A stretch of 64,000 nucleotides of DNA from the NCBI GenBank assembly GCA_948329865.1, contig OX415249.1:91047087-91111086 (forward strand), written 5' to 3'. This DNA comes from Linaria vulgaris. Its lineage: Eukaryota; Streptophyta; Magnoliopsida; Lamiales; Plantaginaceae. Every line of letters begins with the position of its first letter. Positions within the stretch are counted from its first letter, which is position 1. Shown one piece after another: positions 24,288-34,849 of the stretch. Under the pieces are notes generated by a model, which saw only the letters and a list, made by a program, of their open reading frames with translations, did no database searches and was not told the origin of the DNA. Both the position numbers and the translations under genes were made by a program.

Positions 24288-24709
24288 TCTCGTTTATATC
24301 TTACATACGCTAAAAGTTTAATGTTGTTAAACGCTTCTCTCATAAAGGTAGCACCTCATAAATTTATGGTTGAAACTTAAGTCCTTAGGGCTTTACAAAA
24401 GCTTAATTTCGATGAAATCAATTATCATTAGGCACCAATAAAAATACATTGTAAAGCAATAATATTATTTACATATAATACCAATAAATTGCAAAATCAA
24501 CAAAAAATAATAATTTTCAAAAGTACTAAAAGAGTTCAAAAATTACACATAGAGTTGTTCATACATTTTAAAGACGATATAAGAAACCTGCAAAACTTTA
24601 TAAATTCTCCAAAAAATTCCCATAAATCTTCTCGAAGACGTCATTCATTCGCCTAAATTAATTGTTCGAAATAAAACAAGCCCGTGCGAATCACGAACTA
24701 TTTTACTAG
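24288..24709 (+). mobile_element. Helitron-like 3' end
   Basis: A hairpin CGTG-CGAAT-CACG (24683-24695) is followed after ten bases by CTAG (24706-24709) and T, the usual Helitron 3' arrangement. A left end is not certain; TCTCGTTTATATC at 24288 preceded by T is only a candidate, so the start given is approximate. No coding capacity. Confidence 0.4.
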
Positions 24710-25041
24710 TAATATTACAAAGTAGATATCAAGTCATGTCATAATTTTTTCACATAAAACTCGTTTTTTCACAAAGCATATTTATTAAATATACTTGTTT
24801 ACAAATAATTTAATGTGTTTTGAACGTTACAAATTGACGTAATTTAACGGCTAAATGCAATATCGTTGTTCGATGATGATTATTGAACACCACAATATAA
24901 AATAATATGCCTATTAATACACATTAGAAAAAAGTGAAAAAGGTGAAACGACAGAATAGGGAAAGGCTCTTCAGAAAGGTGAAAGGCTACTAATACATCT
25001 ATTTAATAATTTTTTTCTGATAGTTAATATACATCTATTTA
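24710..25041. other. AT-rich stretch without genes
   Basis: Nothing gene-like is visible. Part of it (about 24855-24990) resembles the flank at 4380-4500 in front of Helitron A. Confidence 0.5.
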
Positions 25042-26044
25042 TCTATATAATAAAGATGTTGTTGTACCTACCATTCATTTATGGTGGGCCTTATTTCTTA
25101 ATTGTACAAAAATATGATACAATACAAATTTGTCCACAAAGCAATCAGTAAATAATAGGAATTAGGGGCAAAGATGATGTATAAATGTATTAATGTAAAA
25201 TATTTGACGTATATTGGACGTATCTTAATTTGTAATTTTTCGAAAACTCATATCTTCGTGTCCGTAACTTCGTATTTGTGTCCGTACAACATAGACTAAA
25301 ACCTCTCATTATATAAATCAGAAAATAGTAGCCCTCAATATCTTTTTCGAAGATTTGTTTTTATTTTTAAGTTTTTAATAGGATCGTTTATCCATGACTG
25401 TTTGCGATGTTTTTGCTTTCCGATGAAAGAATACGATGAACTCATTATGTGAAAATTATATTTTTGTGATACTTTTTGATTTTGAATGTATGAAATAGCG
25501 TATTTGCAGATAAAAAGAAATAAGAATAAGGTTGGGGAAGAAGAAAGAGAGTAAGGGATTGCTTATATTGGTCGATGCTATTTACTTTGTTTAATTGCTT
25601 ATATTTTTCAACAAAGTCTGACGTTTTTGAGTTTGGATGTTGTTTTTTGATTCTAATTACTGAGTAATGTGAGATTCTAATGGCTGAGTAATGTAATTTG
25701 GTCATGAAAACATTATTTACATGGAAAATTGATATATAGATACTAGCACATATCAGTTGGATTGTTCCAATTTAACTTGAAACTAAGAATGTCTTGACAT
25801 TTGAAGAGAATATGTTATTCTTATTTAAACAAGTTTATCTACTCTATGAATGTCAAAGATCGGTTTGATTTGACGATTATGAGTTGTATTCTACACTAAA
25901 GAGCAAGGCCGATCAGAAATTTGAACTTTCTATATAAACTATCTATCCTTATATATTTTATCTTTACACATTCAAGTTATTTTCTTCACCATACAAATTA
26001 AAATAATTTTTTAGTCACGCGGGGACCGCTTCCCAACGTTCTAG
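25042..26044 (+). mobile_element. Helitron relative (copy B)
   Basis: The left end TCTATATAATAAAGATG is preceded by A, and the right end CTAG (26041-26044) is followed by T, with the decayed hairpin CACGCGGGGACCGCTTCC before it. The last ~400 bp match Helitron A (6700-7117) and copy C (46150-46567). The left part differs from copy A and contains an LTR fragment at about 25450-25557. It has no Helitron genes. Confidence 0.6.
25450..25557 (-). repeat. LTR fragment matching 29333-29440
   Basis: From ACTTTTTGATTTTGAATG to GAAGAAAGAGAGTAAG this is nearly identical to the start of the LTR at 29333. It is cut off at both sides inside Helitron copy B. It may be a captured piece or the second LTR of a badly rearranged element. 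Confidence 0.6.
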
Positions 26045-26940
26045 TATAAATTAGAAACTTAATAATAAAATATTGTGTCAACATTAAAATTATAAGGCTA
26101 AAATCGGAAAATTAAAATTTTTGTGTCACAATTTGCCTTTTTTCATATAATAGTAGAGATAAAAGATAAACAATATTGATTTCAATATTTTGAAGATTCT
26201 CTAGATTAAGGTACACCAAGGAAGGATGAGTTTACTTATTCATTTTTATCGTTTTGCTCTATTTTTAGGGATTTTGTTATGTTTATATCATTTGCCTTGA
26301 ATTAATCTCGTCTTATATTTATAGAATTATGTTTTTTGAAAGAAAAAAAAGTTATATAGATTTCCGAAATACACATTAATCTTTTTTACAATAAGCAAAA
26401 ATGGAAAAAATCTCATTTTCTAGAATCATGTTTTTGAAAGAAAAAGAATAGGTATATAGATTTTGGGAATACACATCAATCTATGTTGGAATAAGAAAAA
26501 ATGGAAAAAAAAATCTTTCTGAACACTTGCCATTTTGTGTGGAGAAGATAATTAAAGTTAAAGAAGATAAAAAGAAAATAAATAAACCATTTTCGAGCGG
26601 GAGTAGCAGAAATTTGTATCTTAGGGAGTTTTTGCATCGATCAAATAACATAGGGGTGTTTTTCTAATAAAAATAACATAAAGTTCTTTTATTAATTAGA
26701 GATACCACATGAGTAGGTTTTTGCATTTTACTCCGCATGAAACTATCATTATGCAAGTGTTAATTCATTATCCATGAATAATATGAAAATGACTCTTTGC
26801 TAGTTAAAACTTCGAAAGAATTATTTTAATGCAACATCATCACATAGTTATTTCTAAGCTAAATTTAATTATTTGAGGGTGTACGTTATATACGTGAAAC
26901 CTAAAAAGGTGGTGGATTTATTACTTTATTAATTCTTTGG
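25640..26940 (+). repeat. Segmental duplication, copy B (partial)
   Basis: Matches copy A from about 6710 to 8035 and copies C and D over the same span, including sequence beyond the Helitron end at 26044. Similarity stops after GGTGGATTTATTACTTT near 26928, before the copia relic and NodGS exon. No gene is seen inside it. Confidence 0.8.
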
Positions 26941-29332
26941 AACCCATATTTATAATCTGATTTTTTTCCCACCTCTTAAGAATTCGGTTTGTGCAGTCAA
27001 AAGATAATTTTGAGATTTGGCCATGGGTAACAACTTCATCTTCCAATTCCAATATCCATTTGCACACAAAATTCCATGAGAGCAGTGGTTTAACCACATG
27101 AACTTCATAAGGTAAATAAGATAGCCAGCTTACGCAACTTTTCTAGTAAGTCCAGCAAGATGTCTGAACGAAGACTTCTTCCTCAAAAATCCATCAACAA
27201 TATTTAAACAACAGAATACCGAATGCTCCCCAACTTTCCTCAATCTACCCGTGGCCAACACGTGAGAAAGAGAGAGATAAATATTATGAAAATGGTCATG
27301 CATTAGAAACCAAACATATATCCATTTTTTTCCAGCAATATAGCCAATTGAGTAACCTTACCATATCCAAAAGTTAATAAAAATAATGGACTTAATTTTC
27401 AATCGAGGAAGTATTGTTCCATGAATTAGAACCATATAACCACTTTTTCTCTTATACTCTGACAACATCAAGTATTTTTGCTTTACAGCAAGACTTTTAG
27501 TTCTATCAAGACGGCAAAAACCCATGTTTTCTCTATTTGAATTAGTCAAACTCAATTTGACATCAAACCCTTTAGACTGCATACACCCTACTGTAATTTG
27601 TTTTGTTCTCCAGACACTTAAGTACGAATAAAATCCCATGACAGAGGTGTCATAATCCACGTGCATACTTGGATTTTACCTTGGGTATGAACATATCCAC
27701 TCGAATCGAATAAACTCATAACAGCTTGATCATGTATATAACTAATGGTAACATTACCTCCATTGCAATGGCTCTCATTTTCCTCTAGTTCACCATTTTT
27801 TTTCCTTCAATGGTTCATTTCTTCCAAATTGCGCAAGCTCGTAAGTAGTTCCCCTTACACCATCTAAGGTAATTTTCTGATCCTCTTTAGACATAGCGAG
27901 AGTCTGTACCAACCTTGTCATTTTAACTTCCTTCACATGCATTTTGTCAAACATCTGAAAATCAACTACCTGTCCATTATGATCCTTAACAGGCATTGTC
28001 TCAAGCAGTGGTGGATCCAGGAATCGAAAATGGGGGGACTAATTTTTTTTTTGGAAAGAACAACATATGAAAGAATAAGAGGATAAAGAATCATAATGAT
28101 AAGTGAAGAAACCTTTTTTCGCGTAAAATCGATCTTTTTGGGATTAAAGAAGATGTATATGCAATATTTTTTTTTAGTTTCAGCTTTTAGCTCTTTAACA
28201 AGAAATCCACTTATATATAAATATTTTAGATACAGTATCAATAACCAAAGATGTACATTGCATTTTTTGTATCAGTTATATATTATGGAAGTAAATATTG
28301 TAGACCTATGCTCTAAATTCAATACCCTAACTCCACATTGTATTTATGTCTTTCCATATGCAAAAACCAATGTTTTCTTCACAAATATGATAAAAGATAT
28401 GGACATATTTATTTTGAATAACATATATTCTTTATATATCAAATAAGTACAGTAATGATTAAATTCTTTCACGATAAAATTCAACATGTAAGGATTAATT
28501 TAATGTAAAATGAGATTGTGTGCTACATATTGTTAACATTACAAACGATTTTTTCATAATCAACATAACAAATACGCTATTTTCTTACTAAATGGGAACC
28601 TCTTGCAATTTATTATATGTTAGAGCAATGTTCAAATAATGAGGATGAGCCGTGTGACTACTTGTCTTTTCAAAGCTGTTTATTTGATAAAATATGTAGA
28701 TATGCATGCCTGATTTGTTGTTATCTTTTGGATTTGTTTATTGATAAAACTTGTGCAGTTAGTTTTTTTTCTCTTCTTTCACCATATAAACATATATAAG
28801 TAAGAATTTTTTTTTAAAAAAATGGGGGGGGGGGGCTACATCCCCCCTAGCCCCAAGGTAGATACGCCCCTGGTCTCAAGCAACTCGGGGTCGATGATTT
28901 CCATGTCTAGGTCCTTGGACACCTTCATAGAAACTCCATTAGATAGCGCTATTTTCGTCACAGGCCTTTCATCGAGCAGTTGGCAGTCAACAATTTTGTC
29001 ATCTGTTTTTTTGGCACACTCAGAGACATTTCATCAAACACATGAACTGCATCACGTACCTCTTCTTCCTCTGTTGTTGTACCACTCGATTTTTCTTTAA
29101 TTTGTTTGTAGGGCACTTGAACTTTGTTGAGATCGTAAGAAGTGTTTATGGCACCATTTGTTGATGATGGTCGAGTTTTGTCCAGCACTTCTTGCAACTT
29201 ATTGATTGTGGCAAACATTTCTTTCAATTGTTGACTGATATTATGAATCGTATCGCCAAAACCATGGTCATTAGGAACATTCTCTATGGTGTTCTCGAGC
29301 AGTTCCCTGGGATCGGAACCGCTCTGATACCA
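26941..29332 (-). pseudogene. Internal region of a decayed retroelement
   Basis: On the minus strand just left of the LTR at 29333, TGGTATCAGAGC (plus-strand about 29319-29330) is a good initiator-Met tRNA primer site. An open stretch follows, including QQLKEMFATINKLQEVLD and VRDAVHVFDEMSLSVPKKQ (29227-28958). A second open piece, MPVKDHNGQVVDFQMFDKMH (27996-27790), lies beyond the hAT insert. Another at 27666-27358 has no known motif. This is the position expected for gag, but I see no zinc knuckle, protease or pol motifs, and there are stops between pieces. The family is unassigned. Confidence 0.45.
28006..28872. mobile_element. Non-autonomous hAT element, 8-bp TSD
   Basis: The 867-bp element starts CAGTGGTGGATCCAGG and ends with the reverse complement of CAGGGGCGTATCTACC, the CAGNGGCGKATC ends common in plant hAT MITEs. 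GTCTCAAG lies directly before (27998-28005) and after (28873-28880). A G-run near 28824-28835 sits next to the right end. It has no coding capacity; the 116- and 91-codon frames within it are not conserved genes. Removing it rejoins the minus-strand frame of the surrounding retroelement. Confidence 0.88.
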
Positions 29333-29690
29333 AATGTGATGTTATATTTTTTCATACTTTTTGATTTTGAATGTATGAAATAAGGTATTTGCAGATAAAA
29401 AGAAATAAGAATAAGGCTGGGGAAGAAGAAAGAGAGTAAGGAAGATTAGAGAGCAAAAAGAGATAGAGAGTTTGAAATTAATTTTTCTCATTGATTCCCA
29501 AGGTCCAATTGCAATGCCTTTTTATACCTAAAGACTCACTAAAGGATAAAGAAAAGCAACTAAAAGAAATTACATGACAATTGTCTACTAATAAAAAACG
29601 TTCTTTAAAATATGAGACGAGAAAACGTGACTTCTTTCTCTTTAGGCGACTCTTCCGAAATCATCCGAATTTTCAGCCGGGGTCATGATA
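29333..29690 (-). repeat. LTR next to a primer-binding site
   Basis: TGTGATGTTATA at 29333 is the plus-strand start of the LTR, adjacent to the primer site on its left. On the minus strand a TATA box (AGGTATAAAAAGGC, plus-strand about 29515-29530) gives leftward transcription. The far end is not certain; 29690 is near a change in composition. A partial match at 25450 supports its being an LTR. Confidence 0.6.
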
Positions 29691-31545
29691 TTGTCGCGCC
29701 GTTGAAATGATCATTGTCCTCAAGGATCGAGAAATCCATCTCCCGTGTTTAAGTCCTCCTTTTGAATTTAAATTTTCGAAACTTACCTCACATGGAAGCC
29801 TACTGTAAGTGTTTTGGAGAAAACACTTTTCATTAGCTTTCAAATTCCGTAGCCTCCAAGCTTTGTCAAAAGAGGTTGTAACCAAATATTTTCCTGAGGG
29901 GAGAATGATCAGAAGAGCAAGTTTGTAATTGCTTCCAACTTTTGCCGTCTCGTATTGTAAGCAAAAATCATAGTACATAGCGACAGGGGCAAGTGACTGC
30001 ATCATCAAACATCAACAACCTTTTAAACACTAAAGCGTTGCGACATGCTTTAAGCCATCCATCTCCAATCACGTTGTATAAGAAAATATCCAGCAAGGTC
30101 TTCCACAGTGCTACTGCTAATATTACCTTTCTTAAAAATAGTGCAGTCCTTAAGAAAAAGTTACCTTGTGTACCAGTAGCGTGTTCATAGAGCAAAATCC
30201 AATGATAAGGTACATAATAGTTAGATAATCCGGAGGATATTGGATAAATAAGCCAGAGAATTATATTCATGCTCGCCACAGATAAACTGAATGTCTTGAT
30301 AATTCCAATCAAGGTTATGCCTCTGTCACTTTTATGTAACCAAAATTCAGAATCAAACGTTTCAAACCAATACAACACTCCGTTTCTGCATTCATAAAAG
30401 TGCATTGGAATTTATCTATGGATAATAACGTGGGTAATATCACCCTAAAAAATATGCCTTGACATAGTGGCACCACAATTCACCATAGCAGCAAAGATTA
30501 TAACGTTCTCAATCACAAAAATTAAAGCATAACCAACTGATCTACTATTCGCCGGCTTCTTAATAATCACAATCTCTTTACTTCCACCAGCTGTGATATA
30601 TAAGTTAGGCCAAAGGACTATCTATCCACCATCCTCAAATTCTGATTCAGTCACTTGAACCTCCAATTTACTTGACAAGAGCGTTGAAAGAGAAATACAA
30701 TCACAATCTTTATCTCTCAACACTAAGTTGAAGAGTCATTCAATGCATTAAGTTTTTATCGCCATTAACCTTAGTTTAACATTTATGGAACACCAATGGA
30801 TAAGAATTGCTCACATATAAGATGATGTATTGACTCCATGAAATAGCAATGGAGAAGGTAAAATCTAAAGTAGACAATCACGATCATAGCTAATTCAAAC
30901 ATAGTAAAGACATGTAGAAACATAGCTAATCCAAACATAGTAAAGACATAGGGGGATTAAGTATCAGCTGGAAACATAGCACAAACAATACATGGTTTTA
31001 ACATGCTAAAAAATAAGTGTCAAAGTATGAAATGTTTTTGTGGTTTAAATCCCAAGTAGTACTTCTTCACTTTTATCCCCCTTATTCCTCTTTTATCTTC
31101 TCGTAAAACATGGATTTGTAGTTAGCATGTTTAGGGGTAAAACATGGATTTGTAGTTAGCATGTTTAGGGGTAGAGGTATTGATGGGTACCACTTCTGCA
31201 AATCTGTTGCTAAAACTTTGTGCAAATTGTAATAATCATGTAGATGAATTCTAGCTGATATTGAGCAGAACCATGTGTTCCTACTAAACTTTAAGGCTTC
31301 ATAGATGAATTCTAGCTATATTTAGCAAAACCCTAGTGCATGGTTTATTTTGGTGAAGGATAGAGTATTGATGGGTTTTAGGCTATTTGTTTCAAAATTC
31401 TACAAATTTTTGAAAAGGTGATTGAAATGAATATATGGACCACAATATATAGACCCCATTTAAAAGGTTCTTTAGTAAAGTATTGTTTTTGGCCAAAACA
31501 ATTTATAATAAGAAACAGTTAACCAGGATTAGTACTCTGCTTAAA
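29691..31545. other. Stretch without a recognised gene
   Basis: The minus strand has an open frame of 145 codons (30405-29968) with several hydrophobic runs and one of 111 codons (30008-29673), but neither shows a motif I recognise. They may be parts of a captured or decayed gene. Short tandem duplications occur at about 30893-30955 (AATYCAAACATAGTAAAGACAT) and 31104-31172 (a 34-bp unit with ACATGGATTTGTAGTTAGC). Confidence 0.4.
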
Positions 31546-32762
31546 ATACTAGCACATATCAGTTGGATTGTTGCAATTTAACTTTGGATTGTTGCAATTT
31601 AACTTGAAACAAAGAATATCTTGACATTTGAAGAGAATGTGTTATTCTTATTTAAACAAGTTTATCTACTTTATGGACGTCAAAGATGCCTTGCTCTCTA
31701 GTGTAGAATTTTGTGTCACAATTTGCCTTTTTTCTATAAATTAGAGATAAAAGATCAACCATATTGATTTCAATATTTTGAAGATTCTCTAGATTAAGGT
31801 ACACCAAGGAAGGATGAGTTTACTTATTAATTTTTACCGTTTTGCTCTATTTTTAGGGATTTTGTTCTGTTTATATCATTTGCCGTGAATTAATCTCGTC
31901 TTATATTTATAGAATCGTGTATTTTGAAAGAAAAAAAAAGTTATATAGATTTCTGAAATACACATTAATCTTTTTTACAATAAGAAAAAATGGAAAAAAT
32001 CTCATTTTCTAAAATCATGTTTTTGAAAGAAAAAAAAAAATAGGTATATAGATTTTGGGAATACACATCAATCTATGTTGGAATAAGAAAAAATGGAAAA
32101 AAATTCTTTCTGAACACTTGCCATTTTGTGTGGAGAAGATAATTAAAGTTAAAAAGGATAAAAAGAAAATAAATAAACCAATTTCGAGCGGGAGTAGCAG
32201 AAATTTGTATCTTAGGGAGTTTTTGCATCGATCAAATAACATAAGGGTGTTTTTCTAATAAAAATAACATAAAGTTCTTTTGCTAATTAGAGATAACTCA
32301 TGAGTAGGTTTTTGCATTTTACTCCGCATGAAACTATCATTATGCAAGTGTTAATTCGTTATCCACGAATAATATGAAAATGATTGTTTGTTAGTTAAAA
32401 CTTCGAAAGAATTATTTTAATGCAACATTGTCATATAGTTATTTCTAAGCTAAATTTAATTATTTGAATGTGTACGTTATATACGTGAAACCTAAAAAGG
32501 TGGTGGGTTTATTACTTTAAAAAACTTGAAACTAAAATTAGTCTTAACACCAGAAGGGAAGTATGGGCTTAGGCCCACTGGAAAGTGAGCTAGGAAGTTG
32601 TGTTCTTTTTGTCCAAAGTCTAGACATGCTATGATCTTTGTCTTTACTTTTTTTTTTTTCTTTTTCACAATGAATATTAATTACTTCCTTTATATATTTG
32701 GGGAATTTGTTCATTTTAGGGGAAATTATAAAATAGAATTTCTAATTTCTTGTTTTATTTTA

Positions 32763-33165
32763 TTAAGTCAAAAATACAAATGTTAAGATACTTGAAATTT
32801 TTACAAAATGCTGATACCATATATCCAACAGTCATAGAGGCCTATTCGGATGCCAACCGGATTGCAGACTCCTAGATATAAAATCTGCGAGTGGATACAT
32901 ATTCATTATTGGAGGTGCGTCGATTTCTTGGAAATCGTGCAAGTAGACGAGCATTGCAAGATCAACTATGGAAATGTGTTCATGGTATTGGATCTTGCAA
33001 CAGAAGAGGGTGACTTGCTTCAAAACTTTCTTCAAGATATTTCGATGTGGCCAAAGCCCGGCCTCCTATCAGCGTGCACTATGATAGTCAGGCGGGAAGC
33101 AATGCGTACAATGGGAAGTCTCGACACATACGTCGACGACATAAGAGTGTACGACAGTTGTTGAA
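32763..33165 (+). pseudogene. Copia RNase H relic in copy D
   Basis: Same relic as at 8264 and 47696 (AYSDAN..., SGYIFIIGG, ISWKS). Here the frame is broken by a TAG after ADS and by further small deletions, so it is more decayed than the other two copies. Confidence 0.8.
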
Positions 33166-34750
33166 AACTTGCGTAATCTTCTTAAACTTTGTGAGGTTAA
33201 GGAAAATAATGCAGACCCATTGACGAAAATTAAGAAAATTTAAATAATTTTTAAATTATTGTTCCCTTATCTTCTTTTTTTTGTTGCTTTAGAAAATGTT
33301 ATTTACTCTTTTTTATTTATTGATAAAACGTAACGTAAGAGAGAAAGTGTTTTTCTTAATTGAAGTTTATTTCTTTACCATTTTTTTAAAAATGATTTAG
33401 AAAAATTAAATAGTTAGACTATCTCTGACTCTTGACTTAGGTTGCACTGATACTCGAAAAAATTGCTTGTTACAGTATCGGGCATATATCAGATACGAAT
33501 ATGCATAGAATACGTCTTGAATACATGGCTATATATTTAATATTAGTATAAAAAATGAATACTCGTATCGTTGGTCTATAGTGGCATTTTGGTTGTTTTC
33601 TTAAGCTAGACGAGGCCTAACATAATATACATAGAATTGAAACACATAATTACATTATCACATTAGTACATTTAGATATTAAAATCGTGAATCACTTGCT
33701 ACTTCAAACCCCAAAAAAAAGGAGAAAAATAAAAAGAAAACTTGGAGGCGGTGATGGTCTTTGTCTTTTTTAAGAAGCATTTTTTGCTCATCGATCTTCA
33801 ATTTAGGTATATGCTTATGATTCGTTTTTTCTCTTAGATATTTCACATTTCCATATTGTTTTTTGTATTCTTTTTTATCTATTACGAATCTATGAATATA
33901 TTGGAAATAAATCGTCTATATTACTATTAGCAAGAAAAACAAGAGAGTTACGTTGCTTCAAATGTTTTTGAACAAAAACACATGTCAATGAATTAACCAG
34001 TAATTTAGTTTTAGTATGCATTGCTAGAAACAATTTGTTGCTGCAAGAAAGCGAATGCAAATCGCAGCTTAACTTTTTCAGCTTTGCTTAAGCTAAGAGA
34101 ATTTGCAACTTGCAAGAAAGATTTCTAGATTTTTGTTAAAGGTAGTTGGTAGAAAGAAATTAAGAAAAATAAAAGAGATGGGAGCATCGAATTAACTTTC
34201 AAGTTTTTTTTTTAAAAATAAAAATAAAAAGAAAGAAACACCACTTACTTGTGTTCCAAAAAAACTTACTCGCATCTGGATAGTTCAATATAGTATCAAT
34301 TGTAAATTGTAATATATATTCTCGGAATCTTCCATTTAACCTGAAGTTGAATATATTGCACTTGATGTTTTTAAAATAATTAATAAACCAAAAATATTTA
34401 CCAGAATCGTAATACAACGAAAACAAGGAAAGAAATAAAGAAAGAATAATAATCAATAATATTTCAGTCTCAAAATTTTGCTAGGATTTATAATCTCTAC
34501 ATTGATACAATATTCTCTACTTTGAGTCCCAAAGTTTACCAAAAATTATACAAAAACAATTGCGGTTTTTTGCGTTTTGTTTTGAAAATAAAATCCTTTC
34601 GAATGAATAACGTTAACAAAGTTTGAAGTTTGAACTTTGAACCATAATCCAAATCATATTCAATATTAAAGAATTGAAGAGGTGCGCTTGCACCCCATGC
34701 TGTAAAAGTGGTACCATGCATTTTAGGTGGCGGTGGGCCTAAAATGCATT

Positions 34751-34778
34751 TGACGTGTACGGAACTATGGATATATAT
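34751..34778 (+). promoter_or_regulatory. Candidate NodGS core promoter
   Basis: TGACGTGTAC (34751-34760), an ACGT-core element of the TGA/bZIP type, lies just before ATATATAT (34771-34778), which is 72 bp upstream of the ATG. The ACGT motif is kept in copies A and C. Promoter function is inference. Confidence 0.35.
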
Positions 34779-34849
34779 GCCATTCATTATTCAAATAGAA
34801 AATTTCTACTTTGACTTAGAAACAAACAAAAAAACTCATTTGACTTCAA

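Larger units (their letters stand above)
31546..34849 (+). repeat. Segmental duplication, copy D (upstream of the intact NodGS gene)
   Basis: Collinear with copies A and C. Its left edge has a 23-bp tandem duplication (TTGGATTGTTGCAATTTAACT). A ~260-bp segment holding the Helitron 3' end is deleted, with a short inverted piece at 31687-31708. It contains a decayed copia RNase H relic and the sequence that serves as the NodGS upstream region. Confidence 0.85.

Noticed and set aside
29968..30405. 145-codon minus-strand frame with hydrophobic runs as a membrane protein gene
   Set aside because: No recognised motif; AT-rich DNA readily yields hydrophobic frames. Kept only as a note.
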